From contig JAJRSO010000030.1 in NCBI GenBank assembly GCA_024278755.1, positions 50,133-114,132 on the forward strand: a stretch of 64,000 bases of DNA. The letters are read 5' to 3'. The stretch is from Calditrichota bacterium. Its GTDB lineage: Bacteria > Calditrichota > Calditrichia > Calditrichales > Calditrichaceae. The notes under the pieces are model-generated. The model was given only the letters and a program-made list of their open reading frames with translations. It was not told the DNA's origin and made no database searches. This document shows, piece by piece, positions 46,963 through 56,056 of the stretch. The first letter of the stretch is position 1. Each line of letters opens with the position of its first letter. The position numbers and the translations under genes were made by a program.

Positions 46963-48399
46963 ATGGCGTCTAAAATACTCCAAAAACCCGAAGCTTTTTA
47001 TAAACGATATGAACGGAATCCCAGCTCAGATAAAAAATCTCCGCATTACTGTCCCGGATGCGGACACGGGAATGTACATAAATTTATTGCTGAAGCATTA
47101 GATGATTATAACGTTGCAGATCAAACAATTCTAATCAGTCCTGTCGGCTGTAGTGTTTTTGCCTATTATTATTTTGATACCGGCAATATTCAGGCGGCCC
47201 ACGGACGCGCTCCGGCAGTGGCAACCGGAATTAAACGCGCCCATCCCCACAGTATTGTTATCAGCTATCAGGGGGATGGTGATTTAGCGGCGATTGGTAC
47301 GGCAGAAATACTACATGCGGCAAACCGCGGTGAAAATATTACGGTCTTTTTTGTGAATAATGCTATTTACGGCATGACCGGCGGACAGATGGCGCCGACG
47401 ACGCTGGTTGATCAGTATTCAACAACCACGCCCCGCGGCCGGAATCCGCATAACGAAGGCTATCCCATCAAAGTGGCCGAACTTATCAGCCAGTTGGAAG
47501 CGCCGGTTTACGTTGAGCGTGTTTCCTTACACGACACAAAAAACAGAAATAAAGCCCGCCGAGCCGTTCGCAAGGCGCTTAAAAATCAGATTGATAATCT
47601 CGGATTTTCTCTGGTGGAAATTCTTTCTCCATGCACATCGGGTTGGAAGATGGACGCCGTTCCGTCGATGAAATGGATTGAAGAAAATATGGTACCGCAG
47701 TTTCCGCTTGGTGTTTTCAAAGACATTACAGACGAAGTGGAACCCTATGAACGTCCGGAAATGGACTTATCTGCCCAGGATATTAAAAAGGCGCTTGGCC
47801 TGGAAGTAGTAGAGAGCGAATCTTTTGAAAAACCGGATTTCCCGAATAAATATAAAAACCCGGAAATCAAAGTTGCCGGCTTTGGCGGACAGGGCGTCCT
47901 GCTTCTTGGCGCGGCGATGGCTCAGGCCGGAATGCTGGAAGACTACCACGTATCCTGGCTGCCCTCATACGGCCCGGAGATGCGTGGCGGTACAGCCAAC
48001 TGCCATGTAAATATCCGCGATATCGAAGTGGGTTCGCCCATGGTTACCAATCCGACGGTTTTGATTGCGCTTAATCGTCCTTCCCTGGAAAAATTCGAGA
48101 ATGACGTTCCCGAAGGCGGACTGATAATCTATGATACGTCGTTGATTGATATCGAAGTGAAACGTACGGATGTGGAAGTGATGCCGCTTCCGGCTACAAA
48201 AATGGCCGATGAACTGGGCAATACCCGTACGGCAAATATGATTACGCTGGCGGCGTATGCAGCCTATACGGGTATTTTTTCTAAAGAGACCTTGTACGAA
48301 ACACTGAATACAGCCATTAAGCACAAGAAATTTATTGACATCAATAAAAAGGCGATTGATTTAGGCTATGAATTTGGTCTGAAGAGTAAATTGTCGTAG
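46963..48399 (+). CDS. 2-oxoacid:ferredoxin oxidoreductase, fused beta (TPP) and gamma subunits
   Basis: This is a 478-residue fusion. Residues 1-~270 are the beta subunit: a cysteine-containing [20 protein letters not shown], the TPP/Mg motif [10 protein letters not shown]...[11 protein letters not shown], and SPCTSGW. Residues ~300-478 are the gamma domain, with [13 protein letters not shown] and the [13 protein letters not shown] motif. In many organisms beta and gamma are separate genes; here the linker is about 30 charged residues. An aggaggg ribosome-binding site precedes the ATG, 11 bp after the alpha subunit. A terminator follows the stop. Confidence 0.92.
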   Translation: MASKILQKPEAFYKRYERNPSSDKKSPHYCPGCGHGNVHKFIAEALDDYNVADQTILISPVGCSVFAYYYFDTGNIQAAHGRAPAVATGIKRAHPHSIVISYQGDGDLAAIGTAEILHAANRGENITVFFVNNAIYGMTGGQMAPTTLVDQYSTTTPRGRNPHNEGYPIKVAELISQLEAPVYVERVSLHDTKNRNKARRAVRKALKNQIDNLGFSLVEILSPCTSGWKMDAVPSMKWIEENMVPQFPLGVFKDITDEVEPYERPEMDLSAQDIKKALGLEVVESESFEKPDFPNKYKNPEIKVAGFGGQGVLLLGAAMAQAGMLEDYHVSWLPSYGPEMRGGTANCHVNIRDIEVGSPMVTNPTVLIALNRPSLEKFENDVPEGGLIIYDTSLIDIEVKRTDVEVMPLPATKMADELGNTRTANMITLAAYAAYTGIFSKETLYETLNTAIKHKKFIDINKKAIDLGYEFGLKSKLS

Positions 48400-48423
48400 A
48401 AACGTTTAGAATGCGGAAAAAAG

Positions 48424-48446
48424 CTCCCAAACGGGAGTTTTTTTTT
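48424..48446 (+). terminator. Rho-independent terminator of the 2-oxoacid oxidoreductase operon
   Basis: CTCCC-AAAC-GGGAG stem-loop followed by nine T residues, 24 bp after the stop. The flanking A residues extend the stem slightly. Confidence 0.85.
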
Positions 48447-48508
48447 AGGCCGGATTTCCAGACCAGTACTATTTCGCAAATAGTTAATAATGTATAAAAC
48501 ATCATCGG

Positions 48509-49078
48509 TCATTGAGATCTCCGGCCTAAATGAAATGCTTTTAGGTTAATTTCCACTATCTTATCGCCCTTATGTTGAAAAATCTTACGAATATAATCTT
48601 CCATCGTTTCCGCATTTAAAGGCAGGTATTTAGAAGCGGCGCCGGCCAGAACCATATTAGCGGCTCTTCCGGAACCTGCTTCGAGAGCCAGCTTGCGGGC
48701 GTCGATAACCTGGGCATGGCGAAGCGAGCGAATCTTACCGAGCAAGGTTCCCAAATCGGGATAGTCATCGATGTTCAATTCGGGATTGGAAGAGGTAAGC
48801 AATTGCCCCTCGGGATTCAGATAGTCCAGATAGCGCAGGCATTCCAGCGGTTCCATGCTTAAAATAAGCGAGGCGCCGCCGACGGGAATGAGATCGCTGT
48901 AAATGGTTTTATCCGACAAGCGCAGATTTGTATACACGGCGCCGCCGCGCTGGGACATGCCGTGCACTTCGGATTGTTTTACATTTAACCCTTCTGCCAT
49001 GGCGCCGGAGGCGATAATAGCCGATACGGATAAAACGCCCTGGCCGCCCACCCCGGATAAAATGACATCATATTTCAT
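48509..49078 (-). CDS. iorB: Indolepyruvate:ferredoxin oxidoreductase, beta subunit
   Basis: This is the 189-residue beta subunit of the archaeal/bacterial indolepyruvate oxidoreductase, which oxidises aryl pyruvates from aromatic amino-acid breakdown. It corresponds to the gamma-type domain of other oxidoreductases. The N-terminus DVILSGVGGQGVLSVSAIIA and the SEVHGMSQRGGAVYTNLRLS motif are diagnostic. The ATG overlaps the iorA stop by 4 bp. The operon reads opposite to the 2-oxoacid oxidoreductase genes and converges on them. Confidence 0.93.
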   Translation of the reverse strand: MKYDVILSGVGGQGVLSVSAIIASGAMAEGLNVKQSEVHGMSQRGGAVYTNLRLSDKTIYSDLIPVGGASLILSMEPLECLRYLDYLNPEGQLLTSSNPELNIDDYPDLGTLLGKIRSLRHAQVIDARKLALEAGSGRAANMVLAGAASKYLPLNAETMEDYIRKIFQHKGDKIVEINLKAFHLGRRSQ

Positions 49079-50682
49079 GCCTGACCTCCTTTTCGTTTAT
49101 GCCGTTTGGCGGTTTCCACACACTCGCGTACGGCGATAATAACCGAAATTCCTTTGTACTCAATTTCTGTTTTAAGGATTTTACTGTTTTCTTCGTCAAA
49201 TTTACGATGGGCGTTAATCAGGTGTACATGTTCCGGATTTATTCCTATGCCCAACACAACCTGTTCCAGCCGCGAAGAGGGTAAAATGGTCGGCTGGCCG
49301 CCGGTCATACCGGTAGTTTCATTATCGAGAATGAGCAGGGTCATATTGGTGTTATAGGCTACGGCATCGATCAATGGGTTTACGCCGGAATGCAAAAATG
49401 TGCTGTCGCCGATAACCGCAACCACCGGAAAATAACCGGCGTCGGAAGCGCCTTTGGCCATGCCGATGGAAGCGCCCATATTGACCGTTGTTTCGATGGC
49501 CGAATAGGGCGGGAGAGCGGCCAAAGTATAGCAACCGATATCGGAAGTGACCATCGATTTCTCGTATCCGGCTAAAGCCATTTTAAGCGCGTTAAAAGAA
49601 TCGGCATGGGGGCAGCCGGCACACAGCTGCGGGGGGCGGTTCGATATTTGGATATCCGGCTGTTTAGACCCTCTATGAGAGGGGAGACCCAGAACCGGGC
49701 GGATATTATCCGGATTTAATTCACCTTCCGGCGGAACATCTCCCGATTCTTTTCCAATAATTTCCATTCCACCGGGCAGGATACCACGCAAAAAGCGTTC
49801 AACAAAAGGATAGCCTTCTTCGAGAATTAGAATTTTATCCACATTAGTGGCCAGTTCGCGAATCTTTTCGGCGGGAAAGGGGTAGTAGCTGATATGCAGA
49901 TGCGAAGGCTGTTCTGCCAAATCCGGCAGGTTCTCCAGATAGTAATTTTTTGCCAATCCGGTGGTAATCACGCCAAATTCTTTAAAACCCGGATTGAGCT
50001 TTAACGGATTAAAAGGACTTTTTTCGGATAAATCCTGCATCTCCTTCTGCGTGTTTAAAAGACCGTGCCATTGATTGCGCGCATTGGACGGCAATAATAT
50101 CCATGAATTAGGTTCGGGCGCTTTTCCCAGTTTGTTTTCGGGTTGTGCATCGGACAGTTGTACAACCGCGCGGCTGTGCGCCAGCCGGGTGACCAGGCGA
50201 ATCATCACCGGGATTTGGAATTTTTCCGAAATCGAAAACGCCTCTCTGGTCATCTCATAGGCTTCCTGCTGATTGGTCGGCTCCAGACAAACGATGCGGG
50301 CAAAATCGGCGAAGTAACGGCTGTCCTGTTCATTCTGCGAACTGTGCATGCCGGGATCGTCGGCTACCACCAGCACCAGTCCGCCGTGAATGGAAACAAT
50401 AGCGGAATTCATAAAAGGATCGGCCGCCACATTTAAACCCACATGTTTCATAGAAACGATGCTTCGTCTGCCGGCAAAGGAAACACCAAGAGCCGCCTCG
50501 TAGGCGGTTTTTTCATTGGCGCACCAGTGGGCGGTCGGACCGTTATTTTTTTTGCTATTTTGTATAAGAAATTCTGTTATCTCTGTGGAAGGAGTACCCG
50601 GATAAGCATAGGCAGCGCTGATACCTGCATGCAGGGCGCCCATAGCCACCGCTTCATCTCCCAGTAAAACCATTTCCGGCAT
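49075..50682 (-). CDS. iorA: Indolepyruvate:ferredoxin oxidoreductase, alpha subunit, lacking the C-terminal ferredoxin domain
   Basis: This is the 535-residue thiamine-diphosphate subunit. AYAYPGTPSTEITEFL at the start, CANEKTAYEAALGVSFAGRR, PPQLCAGCPHADSF and the TPP motif GDSTFLHSGVNPLIDA...NETTGMTGGQ are typical. Family members usually run to about 600 residues and end in two [4Fe-4S] motifs. Here the protein stops soon after VIIAVRECVETAKRHKRKG, with no CxxCxxC cluster. An external ferredoxin subunit may take over, perhaps the 85-residue protein of the adjacent operon. The start is the ATG at 50682, six bases after ggagg. Confidence 0.92.
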   Translation of the reverse strand: MPEMVLLGDEAVAMGALHAGISAAYAYPGTPSTEITEFLIQNSKKNNGPTAHWCANEKTAYEAALGVSFAGRRSIVSMKHVGLNVAADPFMNSAIVSIHGGLVLVVADDPGMHSSQNEQDSRYFADFARIVCLEPTNQQEAYEMTREAFSISEKFQIPVMIRLVTRLAHSRAVVQLSDAQPENKLGKAPEPNSWILLPSNARNQWHGLLNTQKEMQDLSEKSPFNPLKLNPGFKEFGVITTGLAKNYYLENLPDLAEQPSHLHISYYPFPAEKIRELATNVDKILILEEGYPFVERFLRGILPGGMEIIGKESGDVPPEGELNPDNIRPVLGLPSHRGSKQPDIQISNRPPQLCAGCPHADSFNALKMALAGYEKSMVTSDIGCYTLAALPPYSAIETTVNMGASIGMAKGASDAGYFPVVAVIGDSTFLHSGVNPLIDAVAYNTNMTLLILDNETTGMTGGQPTILPSSRLEQVVLGIGINPEHVHLINAHRKFDEENSKILKTEIEYKGISVIIAVRECVETAKRHKRKGGQA

Positions 50683-50694
50683 ATATACCTCCAA

Positions 50695-51041
50695 ATCAAA
50701 TTAAATTTTTAATGGTTGGATAGATTCGTGAATGTACACAGAAAACAGGGCAAATGGAATAGAAATAATCATTTGAAAAAGTTCATAAATATTCACAAAA
50801 AGGATCAGTTTTTTTAATCAATATTTTTTAGAGTGTAATGAGGGATTTCAATAAAAACCTAAATAATGAGAAATTATTCTCAAATACGGGAAGATTTATT
50901 TTTATTGCATTAAAAATTATATTGATTAAATGGCTCAGATATGAGCTGTAACAACGATAACGGGCTCTTCTAAACAGCAGTGTTTATGTATTGGTTTGGT
51001 ATATTTATTGCAAAATAATTCACAAAATATTGGGAAAATAA
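50695..51041. other. Divergent AT-rich spacer
   Basis: No gene. The stretch is very AT-rich, with runs of A/T and no strong hairpin. It must hold the promoters of iorAB (leftward) and of the RseC-like gene (rightward), but I see no unambiguous -35/-10 pair. Confidence 0.5.
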
Positions 51042-51446
51042 ATGGATTCTTTTATTCAGGGACAAATTGTCTCTACGGAAATGCATAAACTTGTAATTGC
51101 CATCGAAGATGAGCGGCAATGCGCCGGTTGCCGACTGAAAGAGAGTTGCTCCAATAAAACGCTGACCCTGAATAAAACCGAACTGGATTATCAGCCGCGA
51201 AAGGGCGAACGGGTGCAGGTGATTTATAAAAAACTGCTGCAAACATCTCTCTTGCTCTATCTCTTTCCCCTGCTGGCCTTTTTTATGGGAATAGCCTTAA
51301 GTTCAGCCGTTTTAAAAGAAGCCAATGAATTGCTTTCGTTTCTAAGCGGATTCATTGGTCTCGGATTAGCGCTGGCGCTGGTACGTCTGTTTGGGAAACA
51401 GCTGCATAAAAAAGAGTATAAAATTGAAATAAAACCCTTGTTGTAA
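51042..51446 (+). CDS. RseC/MucC family membrane protein
   Basis: This is a 134-residue protein of the SoxR-reducing/RseC family. The N-terminal domain carries a cysteine set (CAGCRLKESCSNK, about residues 27-38) on the cytoplasmic side. Two hydrophobic helices follow (about 68-88 and 94-112). In gammaproteobacteria RseC-like proteins act with Rnf to keep SoxR reduced. Here it lies 124 bp upstream of rnfB, although a hairpin with a T run separates the two. The shared location supports a link with Rnf. Confidence 0.85.
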   Translation: MDSFIQGQIVSTEMHKLVIAIEDERQCAGCRLKESCSNKTLTLNKTELDYQPRKGERVQVIYKKLLQTSLLLYLFPLLAFFMGIALSSAVLKEANELLSFLSGFIGLGLALALVRLFGKQLHKKEYKIEIKPLL

Positions 51447-51467
51447 GAAGTAGTGCCTTTCATCCTG

Positions 51468-51499
51468 AAAAGGACTTCTTGATAAAACCTGTCCTTTTT
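51468..51499 (+). terminator. Terminator-like hairpin between rseC-like gene and rnfB
   Basis: AAAAGGAC and GTCCTTTT pair over a 15-base loop, with one more T following. Because rnfB starts 72 bp later, it could be an attenuator or partial terminator that sets rnf expression apart from the upstream gene. Confidence 0.45.
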
Positions 51500-51570
51500 G
51501 GTACAGCGCAAGGTTTTTCGGGAATGACTAAGATTTGTGTGAAATTTACTCTTTGTAAAAGAGGATTTTT

Positions 51571-52386
51571 ATGTACGAAATACTAATACCCGGTCTGGTG
51601 CTTTCCGGATTTGCCCTGGTGCTTTCCGGCGGATTGTTATACGCCTCGAAAAAATTTTATGTGTACGAGGATCCGCGTATCGACGCAATTGAAGCGTTGC
51701 TGCCCGCGGCCAATTGCGGGGGCTGCGGTCTGGCCGGCTGCCGCGCCTTTGCCGAACAGGCGGTGAAGAAAGAAAGTCTGGACGTCATCTGTCCCGTGGC
51801 CGACGCCGCCGCGATGAGCGCCGTGGCAAAAGTACTGGGCATAGAGGCTTCCGGCGCGGATAAAAATGTGGCTACTCTCATGTGCCACGGCACCCACGAA
51901 AACAGCAAAGAGGCGCTGGAATACGCCGGCATCGAAGATTGCTGGGCGGCGATGCTGGTCACCGATTCCGTTAAAGCCTGCGCTTTTTCCTGTCTGGGAC
52001 TGGCTTCCTGTGTGCGCGCCTGCAGATTTGACGCCATGAAAATCGAAAACGGTATCGTGGTGATTGACGAAGAAAAATGCACCGGCTGCGGTCTCTGTGT
52101 GCCGGCCTGTCCGAAAACCCTGCTGCATATGCGCCCGCAAACCAGCGAAGTGGTGGTTTGTTGTTTTAATACGGAGCGCGGCGCGGACGCCCGTAAGGTT
52201 TGCAGAGTGGCTTGTATTGGTTGTATGAAATGCCAGAAAACCTGCGCGCACGATGCCATCCACGTAAATAATTTTTTAGCTGCCATTGATTATGGGAAAT
52301 GCACAAACTGTTACGAATGCGTGGACGTGTGTCCAACCGATTCCATCCAGATAAAGGGGAAAGAGGTCTATGTTGCATCCGCTTAA
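51571..52386 (+). CDS. rnfB: Rnf complex subunit RnfB (ferredoxin-type electron entry)
   Basis: RnfB is the ferredoxin-facing subunit of the ion-pumping ferredoxin:NAD+ oxidoreductase. The 271-residue protein has an N-terminal membrane helix (about 5-26). A four-cysteine cluster domain follows (AANCGGCGLAGC ... VICPVA), and then several [4Fe-4S] motifs (CTGCGLCVPACP; CIGCMKCQKTCAHDA; CTNCYECVDVCP), with an extra cysteine set around CAFSCLGLASCVRAC. The cluster content is typical for RnfB. rnfC overlaps its end by 17 bp. Confidence 0.94.
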   Translation: MYEILIPGLVLSGFALVLSGGLLYASKKFYVYEDPRIDAIEALLPAANCGGCGLAGCRAFAEQAVKKESLDVICPVADAAAMSAVAKVLGIEASGADKNVATLMCHGTHENSKEALEYAGIEDCWAAMLVTDSVKACAFSCLGLASCVRACRFDAMKIENGIVVIDEEKCTGCGLCVPACPKTLLHMRPQTSEVVVCCFNTERGADARKVCRVACIGCMKCQKTCAHDAIHVNNFLAAIDYGKCTNCYECVDVCPTDSIQIKGKEVYVASA

Positions 52387-53704
52387 AACCTTTTCGCGCG
52401 GGGGGATTCATCCCGCTTATAATAAATTCTCCGCCGACCGGCCTATCGAATACGGAACCGTTCCCGAACGGTTGCTGATCGCCGTAAATCAGCACATCGG
52501 CCGGCCGCTGGAAGTGCTGGTTAAAAAAGGCGAAGAAGTGACCCGCGGCAGCCTGCTGGCGAAATCCAGCGGATTCGTGTCCTCCAATCTGCACGCCCCG
52601 GCTGCCGGAAAGGTGGAAAAGATTACCCGCTTTCCGCAATTGGGCGGACAAATCGGCGAGACTATCATTATTAAAACGGAAAATCCCGGACAGAGTCTCA
52701 AAGAAATACTGGATAGCGAAACGCCGCAATCCCTCCGCCTCGACGCGCTGGAAAAAGAGGAAATTCTAAAAAAGATAAACGAGGCCGGGCTGGTGGGAAT
52801 GGGCGGGGCGGGATTTCCCACCCACGTAAAATTGAGTCCGCCGCAGGAAAAACCCATCGACCATCTGCTGATAAACGGCGCGGAATGCGAGCCGTACATC
52901 ACCTGCGACCACCGTTTAATGCTGGAACGAAGCGCGGAACTGACCCGGGGAATGCTTATTTTGCAGAAACTGTTCGGTGGCGTTCCGGTTACCATCGGCA
53001 TCGAAGACAATAAGCCGGACGCCGTTAAAGCGATGGGCGAAGCGCTTGCAGGGAAACGCGGTTTAAGCGTAGCCGCGCTGGAAACCAAGTACCCGCAGGG
53101 CGGGGAAAAACAACTGATTAAAGCTATCCTAAACAGGGAAGTGCCTTCGGCCGGACTGCCGATGGACGTTGGTGTAATAGTACAAAACGTGGCCACAACC
53201 CTGGCCGTTTACGAAGCGCTGGTTTACAACCGTCCGCTTATGGAAAGGGCGTTAACCGTATCCGGCAATCTAATAAAAAATCCCGGTAATATTCTGCTGC
53301 CCATCGGCACGCCGGTTTCGTTTATAATGAACCGGTTTGAAATCGACGCCGCACGGGTACGTCTGCTGCTTTCGGGCGGTCCCATGATGGGCCGGGCCAG
53401 TTTTTCATTTGAAAGCCCGCTTACCAAAACCAGCTCGGCGCTGCTCTTTTTTGACGGCGACTATGTGCACAGACGTCGGGAGAATCCCTGCATCCGTTGC
53501 GGTAGCTGCATCGACGCCTGCCCGATGGGGCTTCCGGTGGCGCAGTTAACCGAATCCATTAAAGGAAATTTGATTGCCGCGCATGCCAAAGGGGATATTA
53601 TGGATTGCATCGAATGCGGAAGCTGCACCTATGTGTGTCCGGCGGACCGCCGGCTGGTACAATGGATGCGCGTTGGAAAATCAATTATCAGAAGAGAGAA
53701 TTAA
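52370..53704 (+). CDS. rnfC: Rnf complex subunit RnfC (NADH site)
   Basis: This is the 444-residue NAD(H)-binding, FMN- and FeS-containing subunit at the cytoplasmic side. It starts with the family segment FSRGGIHPAYNKF and has GMGGAGFPTHVKL (the nucleotide/FMN loop) and INGAECEPYITCDHRLM. It ends with two [4Fe-4S] motifs CIRCGSCIDACP and CIECGSCTYVCPADRRLVQW. It overlaps rnfB and abuts rnfD without a gap, so the genes are co-translated. Confidence 0.95.
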   Translation: MLHPLKTFSRGGIHPAYNKFSADRPIEYGTVPERLLIAVNQHIGRPLEVLVKKGEEVTRGSLLAKSSGFVSSNLHAPAAGKVEKITRFPQLGGQIGETIIIKTENPGQSLKEILDSETPQSLRLDALEKEEILKKINEAGLVGMGGAGFPTHVKLSPPQEKPIDHLLINGAECEPYITCDHRLMLERSAELTRGMLILQKLFGGVPVTIGIEDNKPDAVKAMGEALAGKRGLSVAALETKYPQGGEKQLIKAILNREVPSAGLPMDVGVIVQNVATTLAVYEALVYNRPLMERALTVSGNLIKNPGNILLPIGTPVSFIMNRFEIDAARVRLLLSGGPMMGRASFSFESPLTKTSSALLFFDGDYVHRRRENPCIRCGSCIDACPMGLPVAQLTESIKGNLIAAHAKGDIMDCIECGSCTYVCPADRRLVQWMRVGKSIIRREN

Positions 53705-54670
53705 ATGCCAGAAAATCGTCCCGTTTTTGTGGATTCCTCGCCCCTGGGACGGGCAGGGGAATCGACCCGGAAAATAATGTACACCGTGTCCCTGACCCTG
53801 GTTCCGGCGCTGGGCGTTTCGGTCTGGATGTTCGGATTTGAGGCCCTGCGCGTATTACTGTTGGCAGCCGTTTTTTGCGTCGGTATCGAGTTTGCGGCTT
53901 TCCGGTTCAGTTCCTTTAAAATTGATTCTCTCGACGGAAGCGCGCTGCTAACCGGAATTCTGCTGGCCATGAATCTACCGGCCAACGCCCCCTGGTGGCT
54001 GATTCTCGTCGGCTCGCTGGTGGCGGTGGGTTTGGGTAAACTGGTATTCGGCGGACTGGGTCAAAACATATTTAATCCGGCGCTGGTGGCGCGGGTCTTT
54101 CTGCTGATTTCCTTTCCGGTGCAAATGACCTCCTGGCTGAAGCCGGGCGCGGTGGACGGGAGTACCGGAGCCACGCCGCTGGGCATTTTAAAAACCGAGG
54201 GCGCGGGCGCGCTGGCACAAACCGATCTACTGCATCTTGCGGTGGGGCAAATGGGCGGCTCGCTGGGGGAAGTATCGGCCATTGCGCTGCTTTTGGGCGC
54301 GGCCTGGTTGTTTTATAAAAAATATATCACCTGGGAAATCCCCGTGACGTTTATGGGCGCGGTGTTGGTGTTTAGCGGCATTTTTTATCTCATCAATCCC
54401 GCGCAGTACGCCAGCCCGCTGTTTCATCTGTTCACCGGCGGCGTGATGCTGGGCGCCTTGTATATGGCCACGGATATGGTCACCTCGCCGCTGACCTTTA
54501 AAGGAAAATTGATTTTTGGAATCGGCTGCGGATTTTTTACGGCGCTCATTCGTCTGTTCGGCGCCTACCCGGAAGGCGTGTCTTTTGCTATTTTGTTTAT
54601 GAACGCCTTCGTGCCGCTGTTGGACCGTTATTTCCCGGATAAAAAATTTGGAGTGCTGAAAAATGAGTAA
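53705..54670 (+). CDS. rnfD: Rnf complex subunit RnfD
   Basis: This is a 321-residue integral membrane subunit homologous to NqrB. About nine to ten hydrophobic helices are visible. The covalent FMN attachment threonine lies in the motif DGSTGATPLG. Typical late motifs are YMATDMVTSP and YPEGVSFAILFMNAF. RnfD is part of the ion-translocating core. The ATG follows the rnfC stop directly, and rnfG starts 8 bp before its end. Confidence 0.95.
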   Translation: MPENRPVFVDSSPLGRAGESTRKIMYTVSLTLVPALGVSVWMFGFEALRVLLLAAVFCVGIEFAAFRFSSFKIDSLDGSALLTGILLAMNLPANAPWWLILVGSLVAVGLGKLVFGGLGQNIFNPALVARVFLLISFPVQMTSWLKPGAVDGSTGATPLGILKTEGAGALAQTDLLHLAVGQMGGSLGEVSAIALLLGAAWLFYKKYITWEIPVTFMGAVLVFSGIFYLINPAQYASPLFHLFTGGVMLGALYMATDMVTSPLTFKGKLIFGIGCGFFTALIRLFGAYPEGVSFAILFMNAFVPLLDRYFPDKKFGVLKNE

Positions 54671-55244
54671 ACAGGAATCGGATTTTAAAGTTATCACGGT
54701 TTTGGTTATCATCGCCTTGTTTTCGGCGGTACTGCTGGCGTACGTCAACACAATTACCCGCGGCCCCATCGAAGGAAATAAAAAAGCGGAAATGAAAAAG
54801 GCTATCGCCGTTGTGTTGCAGGGGGTGGATTTAAAAAATATTCCGCAAATGCCGCGACAGATGAAAGTGGATAAATCCATTGTAAAATATTTTACGGCAG
54901 AATCCGATTCGGGCGCGCTTCTCGGCGTTGCTTTTGTGGTGAAAGGACCCAACGGTTTTTCCGGTGATTTTGATGTGATGGTGGGCGTGGACGCGGACGG
55001 CTCGGTTATTGACACCTACGTTTTACAGCACAAAGAGACGCCGGGTCTGGGCGATAAAATGAATGGTGAGGCGTTTAAAAGTCAGTTTCGAAAGAAAAAT
55101 CTACAGAACGCCAAATGGCGGGTGAAAAAAGACGGCGGCGATATCGACGCTCTGACCGCGGCCACCATTACCTCGCGCGCTTTTACGCATGGAGTCGAAC
55201 GGGCTCTGCTGGGTTTTGAAAAATTGAAAGGCAATAAACACTAA
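54663..55244 (+). CDS. rnfG: Rnf complex subunit RnfG (FMN-binding)
   Basis: This is a 193-residue subunit with one N-terminal membrane helix (about 8-29) and an extracytoplasmic FMN-binding domain. Visible motifs are YVLQHKETPGLGDKM and DALTAATITSRA, the latter holding the threonine to which FMN is bound by a phosphoester in this family (usually S/TGATxTS). It overlaps rnfD by 8 bp. A 209-bp gap without a gene separates it from rnfE, which breaks the otherwise compact operon. Confidence 0.93.
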   Translation: MSKQESDFKVITVLVIIALFSAVLLAYVNTITRGPIEGNKKAEMKKAIAVVLQGVDLKNIPQMPRQMKVDKSIVKYFTAESDSGALLGVAFVVKGPNGFSGDFDVMVGVDADGSVIDTYVLQHKETPGLGDKMNGEAFKSQFRKKNLQNAKWRVKKDGGDIDALTAATITSRAFTHGVERALLGFEKLKGNKH

Positions 55245-55453
55245 AGGATTTAATCAGTAAAAATTCGTGTTTATCTGCGGCAAAAAAAGAAACGATAACA
55301 ACCTGAACAAAGGAGATCCGGTACGCTCCGAAGTTTAAAAGAATTTGCGTAACAGCCGGTACAATCTCCTCAATCCCCTGTTTCTAAGGGGGAAGCGGTT
55401 GGTGTCCTATTGAGGTTTATATGTAATTTTTTGCGAAATATCGAGGATAACCC
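55245..55453. other. Unusual spacer inside the rnf operon
   Basis: 209 bp with no gene between rnfG and rnfE, while all other rnf junctions overlap or nearly touch. It starts with AATTCGTGTTTATCTGCGGC, a degenerate intergenic repeat also seen elsewhere in the window. GGAGAT and ATCTCC flank a possible stem at about 55312-55370. It may be an inserted repeat or a secondary regulatory leader. Confidence 0.45.
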
Positions 55454-56056
55454 ATGAATCTTAAAGAAAATATGATACGTTCTTTTTTTACGGAAAACCC
55501 GGTAACCGGTTTGTTGCTGGGGTTATGTCCTACGCTGGCCACTACCACCTCGGCGGAAAACGGTTTGGGAATGGGGCTGGCCACTACTTTTGTGCTTATC
55601 GGCTCCAACGTGGTTATATCGCTTTTACGTAAGCAAATTCCCGACCGGGTGCGCATTCCCGCTTTTATCGTTATCATTGCCACCTTTGTTACGATTGTGG
55701 ATATGGGGATGCAGGCGACAATGTACGATTTACATAAAACCCTTGGGTTGTTTATCCCGCTAATTGTAGTGAACTGCATCATTTTGGGCAGGGCAGAGGC
55801 CTTTGCTTCCAAAAATTCCATAGGGCATTCTTTTTTGGACGGATTGTTTATGGGTCTGGGCTTTACGATGTCGCTATTCATTCTGGGCGCCATCCGTGAA
55901 GTGCTGGGTTCCGGACAGATATTCGGTTACGCTTTAATCCCTGCGGACTGGCCGACCATTTTGATATTTGTTTTAGCGCCGGGCGCTTTTATTACCCTGG
56001 GCTTTATGATGGTGGGGATGAATAAAATCAGCAAGCTGCTGGAAGGGGGCAACTAA
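55454..56056 (+). CDS. rnfE: Rnf complex subunit RnfE
   Basis: This is a 200-residue integral membrane protein with about six helices, homologous to NqrD. Recognisable segments are [56 protein letters not shown] and [14 protein letters not shown]. The cysteines in GLCP and NCI are those shared by RnfA/RnfE and thought to hold a membrane-embedded FeS cluster. It ends one base into rnfA. Confidence 0.95.
   Translation: MNLKENMIRSFFTENPVTGLLLGLCPTLATTTSAENGLGMGLATTFVLIGSNVVISLLRKQIPDRVRIPAFIVIIATFVTIVDMGMQATMYDLHKTLGLFIPLIVVNCIILGRAEAFASKNSIGHSFLDGLFMGLGFTMSLFILGAIREVLGSGQIFGYALIPADWPTILIFVLAPGAFITLGFMMVGMNKISKLLEGGN

Noticed and set aside
51637..52286. Two overlapping ~208-residue frames on the minus strand opposite rnfB
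   Set aside because: They are antisense to a well-conserved GC-rich gene, show no family motif, and have the low-complexity composition of shadow frames.
52489..53196. 235-residue minus-strand frame opposite rnfC
   Set aside because: Antisense shadow of a clear Rnf subunit; serine/proline-rich with no recognisable domain.
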